Part shown: positions 8,224-15,777 of the stretch, piece by piece
Layout: every line of letters starts with the position of its first letter
How positions within the stretch are numbered: the first letter of the stretch is position 1
From: an uncultured Eubacterium sp.
GTDB taxonomy: Bacteria; Bacillota; Clostridia; Peptostreptococcales; Anaerovoracaceae
Length of the DNA stretch: 23,218 nucleotides
NCBI GenBank assembly: GCA_902495595.1
Contig: CABUXV010000035.1
Coordinates: 1 to 23,218 of the forward strand
Direction: 5' to 3'
Notes under the pieces: model-generated
What the model was told of the DNA's origin: nothing
Database searches by the model: none
Seen by the model: only the letters and a program-made list of their open reading frames with translations
Position numbers and translations under genes: made by a program

Positions 8224-8931
8224 CTATTTTATGGCGATTTCCAGAGCAAGTTTCATCATATCGGTAAATGATGTCCGGCGTTCATCGGATGTTGCCTTTT
8301 CACCTGTTATGAAATGGTCGCTTATAGTCATCATGGCGAGAGCATTTACACGGTTGTATGCTGCATTCATGTAAAGAGCAGCAGCTTCCATTTCCACAGC
8401 CATCACATTCATGGATGCCCAGCGTGTCCACCAGTCTTTTTTCAGTTCGTAAAATACATCGCAGGATACGATATTTCCGGCTTTGAAATTTATATCAAGT
8501 GTTTCAGAAGCATCTCTCAGCGATGAGAGAAGTTTGTAGCTTGCGCACGGAGCGTAATTTCCCGGGACATCGAAAGCGTGAATATAATTGGAATCTGTGG
8601 AGGCTGCAATACCCACAACTATATCTTTTATTTTGATATCTTCGTGAAAAGAACCGGCAGTACCTATACGTATGAGATTTTGAACTCCGTATTCCGTAAT
8701 CAGTTCCCATGAATATATACCCATTGAAGGCATTCCCATACCTGTGCCCTGAACTGAAACAGGAACTCCTCTGTATGTTCCCGTGTACCCGAGCATACCT
8801 CTTATTTCGTTATAGCATTTAGGGTTTTCCAGGAAGTTTTCAGCTATGAATTTGGCTCTAAGAGGATCTCCGGGCAAAAGTATAGATTCAGCAATATCGT
8901 TTTTATTTGCAGCATTGATATGTGTACTCAT
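8224..8931 (-). CDS. deoD: Purine-nucleoside phosphorylase, DeoD type
   Basis: This 235-residue cytosolic enzyme splits purine (deoxy)ribonucleosides with phosphate, yielding the free base and ribose-1-phosphate. It aligns end to end with E. coli DeoD: HINA (His4), LPGDPLRAK (20-27), RGMLGYTGTYRG, the phosphate-binding IRIGTAGS, VEMEAAALY for the ribose, and SDHF with the catalytic Asp. The ATG at 8931 is chosen because it matches the family N-terminus and has AAAGGA seven bases upstream; an in-frame ATG at 9015 would add 28 hydrophobic residues foreign to the family. The DtxR-like gene follows after 12 bases. An AT-rich 170-bp region separates it from the divergent sstT. Confidence 0.95.
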   Translation of the reverse strand: MSTHINAANKNDIAESILLPGDPLRAKFIAENFLENPKCYNEIRGMLGYTGTYRGVPVSVQGTGMGMPSMGIYSWELITEYGVQNLIRIGTAGSFHEDIKIKDIVVGIAASTDSNYIHAFDVPGNYAPCASYKLLSSLRDASETLDINFKAGNIVSCDVFYELKKDWWTRWASMNVMAVEMEAAALYMNAAYNRVNALAMMTISDHFITGEKATSDERRTSFTDMMKLALEIAIK

Positions 8932-9101
8932 AAGAAAATCCTTTCTTTTTAAATAGCTTTGTATAATGTAATAAGTATAACATATAAGAGTAAAACAATA
9001 AAATATAAATAACATTATATGAATTTACACTCTTGACAACTTGAGGGTTTGACATTAGTCTTAGTTATATTCGAATATTATATACAGAAGAGGAACAAGC
9101 A

Positions 9102-10319
9102 ATGAAATTAATAAAAAAATGGAATGATATCAGTCTTGTTAAACGCATTATAGGAGGATTGATATTCGGTATTGTTTTGGGGTTGGTTTTTCCAAAGGCT
9201 TTGGCTATAGGCATTTTAGGTGATTTATTTGTAGGAGCACTGAAAGCTTTGGCTCCCATTTTAGTATTTTTCCTTGTAATGCATTCTTTAAGTAAGCATG
9301 AAAAGGGAAAGAGCAGCAATATGAAAAAAATCATAATGCTGTATCTTATTGGTACTCTGCTGGCAGCTTTTACGGCAGTTGCAGCAAGTTTTATATTTCC
9401 ATCAACGCTTACGCTTACAGATGTGGCTGAGGGAGCGGCTCCGGATGGAATCGGAGAAGTTCTTAAAACCGTTCTGATGAATGCTGTAAGCAATCCTATA
9501 GGCGCAATGGTAGACGCCAATTATATGGGTGTACTTTTATGGGCGGTTATATTCGGACTTGCGTTAAGGTCTGCGTCTGATAACACAAAAGATGTTTTAG
9601 GCAATATATCCGACGCACTTTCAAGTGCTATAAAATGGGTAATAAGTTTTGCACCTTTCGGAATTTTGGGTCTTGTTTATACTACGGTTGCAACAGTAGG
9701 CATTGAAGCTATGGCATCATATTTAAGGATTATATTGATTATTGTAGGCTGTATGCTGGTTGTTGCATTTATAATAAATCCTGTAATAGTTTTCCTGAAT
9801 ATAAGAAAAAATCCCTATCCTTTAGTTTTTAAGTGCATAAAAGACAGTGGTATAATGGCCTTTTTTACCAGAAGTTCCGCGGCAAATATACCTGTCAATA
9901 TGTCTCTTTGCAAGAATTTAGGACTTGATGAAGATAAATATTCAATTTCCATTCCTTTAGGAGCAACTATAAATATGGCCGGAGCTGCAATAACCATTAC
10001 AGTGCTTTCGCTGGCAGCTGCCAATACCATGGGAATATCAGTTGATTTTCCTACGGCATTTCTTTTAAGTTTGATAGCAACTGTATCGGCCTGCGGTGCA
10101 TCTGGTGTTGCGGGAGGTTCACTTCTTCTGATTCCTTTAGCATGCAGCTTGTTTGGGATATCCTCAGATATATCGATGCAGGTAGTAGGAGTAGGGTTTA
10201 TTATAGGTGTTATACAGGATTCATGTGAAACTGCATTGAATTCGTCATCGGATGCTTTGTTTACTGCTACAGCTGAATTCAGCAATTGGAGGAAAGAGGG
10301 AAAAGAAATAAAGTGGTAA
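9102..10319 (+). CDS. sstT: Serine/threonine:sodium symporter SstT
   Basis: This 405-residue integral membrane protein of the dicarboxylate/amino acid:cation symporter family imports serine and threonine with sodium. It closely follows E. coli SstT throughout: GDLFVGALKALAPILVF near the N-terminus, FTRSSAANIPVNMSLC, IPLGATINMAGAAITITVL, SACGASGVAGGSLLLIPLAC, and QDSCETALNSSSDALFTA at the end. GAGGAA precedes the ATG. It stands alone, divergent from deoD and convergent with the S66 peptidase gene, whose stop codon is only 14 bases away, with no clear terminator between. Two TTGACA hexamers occur upstream (9033 and 9049), but neither has a convincing -10 at standard spacing. Confidence 0.93.
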   Translation: MKLIKKWNDISLVKRIIGGLIFGIVLGLVFPKALAIGILGDLFVGALKALAPILVFFLVMHSLSKHEKGKSSNMKKIIMLYLIGTLLAAFTAVAASFIFPSTLTLTDVAEGAAPDGIGEVLKTVLMNAVSNPIGAMVDANYMGVLLWAVIFGLALRSASDNTKDVLGNISDALSSAIKWVISFAPFGILGLVYTTVATVGIEAMASYLRIILIIVGCMLVVAFIINPVIVFLNIRKNPYPLVFKCIKDSGIMAFFTRSSAANIPVNMSLCKNLGLDEDKYSISIPLGATINMAGAAITITVLSLAAANTMGISVDFPTAFLLSLIATVSACGASGVAGGSLLLIPLACSLFGISSDISMQVVGVGFIIGVIQDSCETALNSSSDALFTATAEFSNWRKEGKEIKW

Positions 10320-10333
10320 AGTGAAGCTGATTT

Positions 10334-11290
10334 TCAGTTATTGTGATTGTTGTCAACATTTATTAATATTTCACCGCCAATAGGTATGGTGATTTGCGGA
10401 TATATATGGCCGGCTCTGAGATTAAACAGAGTCGGCTTTTTCCATGGAAGAATTACTTCTTCAATTATTTCGGGAAGACTCAAACTCGTTTTGGACATAT
10501 CTTCGCATTTGCTGAATGTCCCTAAAATTATTGCTGAACAGTCGCGGAACTTTCCTGAAAGAGCCAGAGATGTAAAGGCTCTGTCAAGGCGGTAAGGACT
10601 TTCGCCGATTTCTTCGATAAAAAGAATTTTATTTTTTGTATTTATTTCATATGGTGAACCAAGTGTGGATGTTATGAGAGATAGATTTCCTCCGGTAACA
10701 ATGCCTGAAATAATACTTTTATTTTCTGTTGTTTTACAGCAGGGACTGTATTTGGCAGTTTCAGGGTTCAAAAATTTAACATATTCTCCGCAGGGATTTT
10801 TAAGCATTATGGGATGATGAGGTGAAAACAGAAAATTTTTCATTGAATCCATTGTGAAGCTGTCAAGTCTGGTATAGTCTGAAGACGGCATTGGACCATG
10901 AAAAGTTATAAATCCGCAAAGTTTATTTATAGAAATATGGAGTGCTGTAATGTCGCTGTATCCTATAAAAACTTTGGGATTATTTTTGATGGAGTTAAAG
11001 TCTAACAAAGGAAGAAGTCGTGCAGAACCATATCCTCCTCTAAGGCAGAAAATTCCTTTGATGCGCTTATCCGAAAAGGCTCTGTTGAGATCATCGGCTC
11101 TCTGCTTGTCATGACCTGACAGATAACCGTGGCTTTGATGGCAGCTGTCCATGATAATCGGTTTAAGACCAAGGCTTTTCAGAGATTTTACCGCAATTTT
11201 TAAATCTTTTTCCGATACGGGAGAGGAGGGAGCCGTAAGCGCCACCATATCATTTGGCTTTAAAGCGGCAGGGTAAAAAAGTTTTTTCAT
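10334..11290 (-). CDS. S66-family LD-carboxypeptidase/MccF-like serine peptidase
   Basis: This 318-residue enzyme is of the LdcA/MccF family, which either trims the terminal D-alanine from murein tetrapeptides (recycling) or cleaves peptide antibiotics such as microcin C. The Ser-Glu-His triad is visible: nucleophile Ser112 in GYSDIT, Glu226 in LFIEEIGE, and His294 in LRAGH. The LRGGYGSAR segment (84-92) forms the usual oxyanion-side loop. No signal peptide is seen, so it is cytosolic. The start has GAGG about eight bases upstream (TGAGGTTTTAAAT ATG). It is separated from the downstream-reading sstT by 14 bases and from the module B operon by a terminator, so it is likely a single-gene unit. 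Its exact substrate cannot be decided between LdcA and MccF roles. Confidence 0.88.
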   Translation of the reverse strand: MKKLFYPAALKPNDMVALTAPSSPVSEKDLKIAVKSLKSLGLKPIIMDSCHQSHGYLSGHDKQRADDLNRAFSDKRIKGIFCLRGGYGSARLLPLLDFNSIKNNPKVFIGYSDITALHISINKLCGFITFHGPMPSSDYTRLDSFTMDSMKNFLFSPHHPIMLKNPCGEYVKFLNPETAKYSPCCKTTENKSIISGIVTGGNLSLITSTLGSPYEINTKNKILFIEEIGESPYRLDRAFTSLALSGKFRDCSAIILGTFSKCEDMSKTSLSLPEIIEEVILPWKKPTLFNLRAGHIYPQITIPIGGEILINVDNNHNN

Positions 11291-11352
11291 ATTTAAAACC
11301 TCATAAATTAAATTTGTGCTTAATATAAGTTATACTTAAAAGATATAAATAT

Positions 11353-11393
11353 GAAAAAATACCCCTCAAAATATCAGTTATTCTGAAGGGTAT
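11353..11393 (-). terminator. Rho-independent terminator of the module B operon
   Basis: On the minus strand a 13-bp stem (11393-11381 with 11371-11359, two G-U pairs, 9-nt loop) is followed by a run of T (plus-strand A-run ending at 11359). It begins 7 bases after the stop of the amidohydrolase gene. Confidence 0.85.
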
Positions 11394-11399
11394 GGATTT

Positions 11400-12263
11400 T
11401 TAATATTCTTTTACGATTTCTTTGTAAGTATCAGGTCTTCTGTCTTTAAAAAAGGTATAATATTTTATCCTTTCTTTTTCTGTAAGTGATAAATCTATTT
11501 CGGCTGATATTATACCTTCTTTACGTTCATTTAATGCTGTAATTTCTTTTCCTGTCGGACTGATTATTTTGCTTCGTCCAAAGAAACTTAAAGTCTTTCC
11601 GTCATCACCTATTCTGTTTGCTGCAGCTAAATGCAGTGTATTATCAAAAGCGCGGGCTCTTGTCATAAGGTCCCAGTCTTCTTCGTGGGAATTGATTGAT
11701 GATGGATCCCAGTCTTCCTCATAGGGGTCTTCCCAGTTTGTACTTACTATTAAAAGGTCAGCGCCTTTAAGAGCATAAGTTCGGGCGACCTCAGGGAATG
11801 CTGTATCCCAGCATATCATGATTCCAAGCTTTCCTATGTCCGTATTAAACACAGGGTATTCACATCCTGCGCGGCACCACATTTTTTCGCTTGCAAAGGG
11901 ATGAACTTTCCTGTATGTACCAAGGGGGTGACCGTGTTTATCTATGAGAACAGCTGAATTGTACAGTATATCATTGAATACGGAATCCCTTTCAGGGAAT
12001 CCGTATACTATATATACTTTATATTCGGCGGCAAGAGCGCCTATACGCTTTATGCTTTCTCCGCTGTCCAATCTTTCAGCCATATCTTGAAACTGATTTG
12101 CTGTACCTTCATATCCGGAGGTAATGAGTTCCGGAAGCACGATGAGTTTAGTATCGGGATAATCAGACATAGTTTTTTTTATGTATGATTCCATTTTTGA
12201 AATATTGTATTCTTTATCGCCAAGTCTAGGTTGCAGTTGAATACAGGAGACTCTAATATTCAT
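11400..12263 (-). CDS. Carbon-nitrogen hydrolase (nitrilase superfamily amidohydrolase)
   Basis: This 287-residue cytosolic hydrolase of amides or carbamoyl compounds uses the Glu-Lys-Cys triad of the nitrilase superfamily: Glu45 in VLPELITSGY, Lys119 in YRKVHPF and Cys151 in MICWDTAFPE. The sequence is more like the amidase/N-carbamoyl amide hydrolase branches than true nitrilases, but the branch is uncertain. GGAGG overlaps the stop region of the preceding 40-residue ORF (TAATGGAGG), so translation is probably coupled. It is the last gene of a sigma-54-driven operon with a sodium:solute symporter, which suggests it degrades the imported compound and releases ammonia or a carboxylate. Confidence 0.9.
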   Translation of the reverse strand: MNIRVSCIQLQPRLGDKEYNISKMESYIKKTMSDYPDTKLIVLPELITSGYEGTANQFQDMAERLDSGESIKRIGALAAEYKVYIVYGFPERDSVFNDILYNSAVLIDKHGHPLGTYRKVHPFASEKMWCRAGCEYPVFNTDIGKLGIMICWDTAFPEVARTYALKGADLLIVSTNWEDPYEEDWDPSSINSHEEDWDLMTRARAFDNTLHLAAANRIGDDGKTLSFFGRSKIISPTGKEITALNERKEGIISAEIDLSLTEKERIKYYTFFKDRRPDTYKEIVKEY

Positions 12264-12279
12264 TTAAAATATACCTCCA

Positions 12280-12402
12280 TTACTTTTTAAAAAACATTGA
12301 AAATATTTCTTTGATGGCAGGAACTGCAATTAGCAGAAATCCGACACAGAACCATACGTAAGCAATTCCGAAAAAAATTGTCAGTGCTGTTTGACTTAAC
12401 AT
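12280..12402 (-). CDS. 40-residue single-span membrane protein between symporter and amidohydrolase
   Basis: The ORF starts MLSQTALTIFFGIAYVW and ends in a Lys-rich tail (FFKK). One hydrophobic helix spans about residues 6-30. It has a near-perfect ribosome binding site (AAGGAGGG) eight bases before the ATG, lies 13 bases after the symporter stop, and its own stop overlaps the next gene's ribosome binding site region. This spacing on both sides argues for a real gene. I do not recognise the family. Tiny accessory proteins are known for other sodium symporters (for example MetS with the NSS transporter MetP, YhdT with PanF), so a role as symporter subunit or stabiliser is a reasonable inference, but sequence similarity to those was not evident. 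Confidence 0.75.
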   Translation of the reverse strand: MLSQTALTIFFGIAYVWFCVGFLLIAVPAIKEIFSMFFKK

Positions 12403-12415
12403 ATAAAATCCCTCC

Positions 12416-13906
12416 TTACTTATTAACTAAATGGTCAGGTTCGTAGTCAGCGAGTTTATTAAAGTCAAATGAAGTTTTGCTGAAAAGAGACCCTATGATT
12501 ACGATTACAGCAGGAACTAAAAGCGCAAGTACATTTCCGATAAACCAGTTTATATCTTCATTAGGTATCAGGAAGAATGCTAAAAGTCCGGCTCCAAGAC
12601 CACAGAAAATCGATAGTATTGCAATTTTTGAGTTGGTTTTCTTAAAGTAAACACCTGCAACAAAGGAACTTGTAGGTGCTGCAAACAATATACCGCTGAA
12701 AATATCCAGCATAAGCAGTGATTGTCCTTTTAATAAAATTCCTATTACTATTACAAGGGCGCCTGCTGCGAAAGTTATCTTTCTTCCGAAACTCATCTGC
12801 TGTTTTTCATTGGCTGATTTGTTTACGTATTTTTTATAAAAATCTGCTGTAAACAAGGCCTGAAGTCCGGAAAGACATCCTCCTCCTGTAGTCATGCCTG
12901 CCATAAATACCATCAATACAAACATAACAGCGCCAAGCCCTCCTCCATAAACCAGTTTCATTATGTATGGAGCTGCTTCTGAATTTAACGCAAGACCTTC
13001 GCCAAGAGACAGTGTGGAGCCTCCGAATACTCCGCCGCATATGATAGGTATTGGCATCCATGCAACAACAGTACCTATGATATAGGCTTTAAATAAAGAT
13101 TTTGAGTTTGCAGTTGCTATTGCTTTGGAATAATATCCTTGGTCTAAGAGTACCTGTCCCATAGCAACGACAACAGCAGTAAGCCCATATCGGAATCCTG
13201 CTGAAGACCCAAGGGAAAGAGCTCCGGGGTTATAATTTGGATTGTCGGTATTATTTACAACATCTAAAAGACCGTTATAGATATTTTCCATACCGAGAGT
13301 TTTTAAAATAACAGGAACGGAGATTATCAGTATTATTGATATTATAAAAAACTGTATAACATCGTTGAATATTGAACCTCTTAATCCTGCTTTAGAGATA
13401 TAAATAGTTACGATGGCGATAGGTACGCTTGCTCCTACTTCATATGGTATTCCAAACATTGAATTGAATACTATGCCGATACCTACACTTTGAGCAATCA
13501 TTACATAAAGGATAACAGCAACTCCGAAAACAAAAAATATTTTTGAGGCGGTTCTTCCGTAACGTTGTTCAATGAATTCTGTGAATGTGGTACATTTAGG
13601 CATTTTTTTTCTGAGATGAAGAACCAGAGGAATAAGGATGAAGAACGGTATTGCATTACCCCATGCATAGTTAAGTCCTCCAGATATGCCGAAGTTCATT
13701 CCTGCCTCAGCCGAACCCATGAGAGTCGTGGTCCAAACCCACGAAACCATTACGCTTGCAGCTATTAAAGCAGAAGGTATACCTCTGCCGGCAGCAACGA
13801 AATCGTCAACACCTTCGATTGGGAATTTTTTTGATACGAGAAATGATATCCCAATAAATATTATTGCGAAAATTCCTAAAATAAGATAGCCATAATAATT
13901 TTCCAT
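12416..13906 (-). CDS. Sodium:solute symporter (SSS family), urea/proline-transporter-like
   Basis: This 496-residue membrane protein has about 13 hydrophobic helices and an extracellular N-terminus. SSS features include DDFVAAGRGIP near residue 35, the SWVWTTTLMGSAEAG segment in helix 2, a YGRTASK loop, the GLRGSIFNDVIQF segment and a conserved AGMTTGGGCLSG stretch. Helix 2 is reminiscent of the DUR3-type urea symporters. It is the first gene after a sigma-54 promoter (13952-13967), with AGGAGGG before its ATG, and is followed by the 40-residue membrane protein and the amidohydrolase. Substrate is unknown; an amide, ureide or related nitrogen compound fits the neighbours. Confidence 0.88.
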   Translation of the reverse strand: MENYYGYLILGIFAIIFIGISFLVSKKFPIEGVDDFVAAGRGIPSALIAASVMVSWVWTTTLMGSAEAGMNFGISGGLNYAWGNAIPFFILIPLVLHLRKKMPKCTTFTEFIEQRYGRTASKIFFVFGVAVILYVMIAQSVGIGIVFNSMFGIPYEVGASVPIAIVTIYISKAGLRGSIFNDVIQFFIISIILIISVPVILKTLGMENIYNGLLDVVNNTDNPNYNPGALSLGSSAGFRYGLTAVVVAMGQVLLDQGYYSKAIATANSKSLFKAYIIGTVVAWMPIPIICGGVFGGSTLSLGEGLALNSEAAPYIMKLVYGGGLGAVMFVLMVFMAGMTTGGGCLSGLQALFTADFYKKYVNKSANEKQQMSFGRKITFAAGALVIVIGILLKGQSLLMLDIFSGILFAAPTSSFVAGVYFKKTNSKIAILSIFCGLGAGLLAFFLIPNEDINWFIGNVLALLVPAVIVIIGSLFSKTSFDFNKLADYEPDHLVNK

Positions 13907-13951
13907 AAAATTACCCTCCTTAAATTGTTTTTTATAGCTGTTTTTCTAAAT

Positions 13952-13967
13952 AGCAAAAGCCATGCCA
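13952..13967 (-). promoter_or_regulatory. Sigma-54 (-24/-12) promoter of the symporter-amidohydrolase operon
   Basis: Read on the minus strand, TGGCATGGCTTTTGCT fits the sigma-54 consensus with exact GG-to-GC spacing. Transcription would start near 13941, about 35 bases before the symporter ATG. The adjoining gene upstream encodes a sigma-54 activator. Confidence 0.8.
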
Positions 13968-13989
13968 AAATAAAAGAGGTCGAAAATAC

Positions 13990-14076
13990 TTGAAAATACA
14001 GTAAAGCAGGATTTTTGTAAAAATATTAATGTACGGAAAATCTTACGTTTTTTTTGCTGCTTTAATGAATTTTCAA
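13990..14076. repeat. Interrupted 20-bp inverted repeat upstream of the module B promoter
   Basis: The left arm (13990-14009) reads TTGAAAAT-ACAG-TAAAGCAG; the right arm (14057-14076) reads CTGCTTTA-ATGA-ATTTTCAA. Sixteen of 20 positions are perfectly inverted, with the same 4-bp interruption in both arms. Arm centres are 67 bp apart and about 60 and 126 bp upstream of the inferred start. Confidence 0.7.
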
Positions 14077-14153
14077 AAAAGTGTGGAATTTCAAAGAATC
14101 TTTTGACATTAAAATGTGTAAGGAAATATTAACAATGTAAGAATTTCCTTACA
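14030..14153. promoter_or_regulatory. Three related 18-bp candidate activator-binding sites (UAS)
   Basis: Three copies of a similar 18-mer occur: 14030-14047 TGTACGGAAAATCTTACG, 14117-14134 TGTAAGGAAATATTAACA and 14136-14153 TGTAAGAATTTCCTTACA. The last is a perfect dyad (TGTAAG-N6-CTTACA); the second and third are 19 bp apart, about two helical turns. Centres lie about 98, 185 and 204 bp upstream of the inferred sigma-54 start, the usual distance for enhancer sites. The outermost site overlaps the stop codon of the activator gene. Confidence 0.6.
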
Positions 14154-15588
14154 ATAAATTGTATTTACTTAATTTTTCATATAATGAAGTGCGGGAAATA
14201 TTGAGCATTTTTGCTGTTTTACTTTTATTTCCTCCATTAAGTTCCAGAGCTTTTTTTATAGCGTTGCTTTCTGCCCTTATACGTATTTCATCTAAAGGAG
14301 CATCAGAGGAGAGGGAAAGCTCAAGCTTGCTTTCTAAAACTTTGGAAACGAAACTTCCTAAATGTTCAAGCTTAAGAGTATCTTCCTGACAGAGTATCAT
14401 GCTACGCTCCAATAGATTGTTTAATTCGCGGACATTTCCGGGCCAGTCATAACTGAGCAAAAGTTTCATTACTTCTGCCGATACATGTTTTACACTTTTA
14501 ACCATTTGTTTATTAAGCTTTTCAAGCTGATATTCTATAAGCAATGGTATATCTTCTTTTCTTTCGGAGAGATTGGGGATATTTAATTCTATTACATTAA
14601 GTCTGTAATACAGGTCTTCTCTGAATTTTCCGTCCTGAACAAGCTCCCATAGATTTTTATTTGTCGCGGAGATTATACGTATATCGACTGGCTGTGCTTT
14701 TCCTCCGCCTATTCTTGCAACTTCTTTTTCCTGAAGAACCCTGAGAAGTTTTGGCTGAACGTGATAAGGAAGCTGGTCTACTTCATCTAAGAATATCGTG
14801 CCTTTATCGGCCAGTTCGAAGAGCCCCATTTTACCGCCGTCTGAAGCGCCGGTAAAACTGCCCTTTGAATATCCGAATAGTTCTGATTCTATTAATGTTT
14901 CAGGAATGGCGGCACAGTTGACTTCTATAATTGGATTGTAACAGCGTCTTGATGTATTGTGTATGGAATGGGCGACCACTTCTTTTCCGCAGCCGGTTTT
15001 ACCTGTTATAAGTACAGTGGAGTTGGATTCACTTAGATTGGCAATCTGCATACGTATGTTTTTTGCAATTTTACTGTTTCCGATGAAATCATTTATACTG
15101 TATTTAATTTTATTTGATTTTTTGCTTTCATCATACATGGAGTGAAAAGTATGCTGTATATTTATAAGACCTTTTGAGGAGTATTCGGTTATTTTGTCCA
15201 TAAAATCATTTAAATCAAGACCGTTGGTAAAAATATCATAGTCTATAGCACCGACCAATTCACCGTCTTTATAGAGTGGCTCGATTCGTGCTACATTGGT
15301 AACATCTGAAGAAAAGTAGAAACAGTTTTTATCGGAACGTCCTGTTTTAAGTACATTTGTTATTTTTGAAAGAGGGTGTATTTCATCTATATGTTTGCCG
15401 ACTACACTCTTTGGTACAGGTCTTTTGTTGTAAGCTTCTATCATGAAATACATATCAGGTGAAAGGTATTTAATCTTGCCGTTTTTATCGATTATTACAA
15501 GATTGGTGATTGTATCAAGAACAAGTCGGCATTCTTCAAGGGTCATATTAAAGTTATCGATTTTATTTTTGTTTTGCTTTTCTGACAT
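14149..15588 (-). CDS. Sigma-54-dependent activator, PAS-AAA+-Fis HTH (module B)
   Basis: This 479-residue enhancer-binding protein has a PAS-like sensor at about 17-120 (VIIDKNGKIKYLSPD, then the SKITNVLKTG and EPLYKDGELVGAI segments). The AAA+ core (about 165-395) has Walker A GKTGCGKE (196-203), sigma-54 contact loop GSFTGA (243-248), Walker B TIFLDE (264-269), FREDLYYR and PGNVRELNN. A Fis-type helix-turn-helix closes the protein (about 442-479, NGGNKSKTAKMLNISRTSLYEKL). With PAS but no receiver domain it probably senses a metabolite directly. It is co-directional with and immediately upstream of the symporter operon, which has a clear sigma-54 promoter and repeated dyads, so that operon is its likely target. 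AAAGGAAG precedes the ATG. Confidence 0.92.
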   Translation of the reverse strand: MSEKQNKNKIDNFNMTLEECRLVLDTITNLVIIDKNGKIKYLSPDMYFMIEAYNKRPVPKSVVGKHIDEIHPLSKITNVLKTGRSDKNCFYFSSDVTNVARIEPLYKDGELVGAIDYDIFTNGLDLNDFMDKITEYSSKGLINIQHTFHSMYDESKKSNKIKYSINDFIGNSKIAKNIRMQIANLSESNSTVLITGKTGCGKEVVAHSIHNTSRRCYNPIIEVNCAAIPETLIESELFGYSKGSFTGASDGGKMGLFELADKGTIFLDEVDQLPYHVQPKLLRVLQEKEVARIGGGKAQPVDIRIISATNKNLWELVQDGKFREDLYYRLNVIELNIPNLSERKEDIPLLIEYQLEKLNKQMVKSVKHVSAEVMKLLLSYDWPGNVRELNNLLERSMILCQEDTLKLEHLGSFVSKVLESKLELSLSSDAPLDEIRIRAESNAIKKALELNGGNKSKTAKMLNISRTSLYEKLSKYNLL

Positions 15589-15600
15589 TAAACCACTTCC

Positions 15601-15662
15601 TTTAAACTTTATGTTGATATTTTTATTAATTATTTTAAAGAATATATAACATAAAGTTTAAA
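15601..15662. repeat. Perfect 15-bp inverted repeat around the module B activator promoter
   Basis: TTTAAACTTTATGTT (15601-15615) is exactly inverted as AACATAAAGTTTAAA (15648-15662), with a 32-base spacer. One arm overlaps the inferred -35 and spacer of the activator promoter, the other lies in its 5' leader just before the ribosome binding site. A DNA operator bound by two protein units is the simplest reading. Confidence 0.75.
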
Positions 15663-15667
15663 GTCAA
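15639..15667 (-). promoter_or_regulatory. Probable sigma-A promoter of the module B activator gene
   Basis: On the minus strand TTGACT (15667-15662) is followed by 17 bases and TATTCT (15644-15639). The start would fall near 15632, about 45 bases before the ATG. Confidence 0.45.
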
Positions 15668-15726
15668 GGAGAAAGACGTAAAAGCAGGTGACTTGCCATA
15701 TTTTTGAATATGTTGTACAAGAAATA

Positions 15727-15755
15727 TTGTAAACGTATTTCTGTTATTCTATAAT
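15727..15755 (+). promoter_or_regulatory. Sigma-A promoter of the LysR-family gene
   Basis: TTGTAA (15727-15732), 17 bases, then a consensus TATAAT (15750-15755). It overlaps the in-frame ATG at 15754, which therefore cannot be the translation start of a transcript made from this promoter. Confidence 0.7.
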
Positions 15756-15777
15756 GAAAATAAAGCAGGTGAGAAAT

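Noticed and set aside
8932..9015. Longer N-terminus for DeoD from ATG 9015
   Set aside because: It would add 28 hydrophobic residues not found in the family; ATG 8931 has a ribosome binding site and matches the MSTHINA start.
9033..9054. Two TTGACA hexamers upstream of sstT as a promoter
   Set aside because: No acceptable -10 at 16-18 bases from either one; left as a note only.
9815..10285. Long minus-strand frame opposite sstT (another at 9065-9520)
   Set aside because: Shadows of a well-conserved transporter gene; no ribosome binding site or domain.
15754..15777. Earlier ATG for the LysR protein
   Set aside because: It lies within the TATAAT of the promoter, so the mRNA would not contain it.
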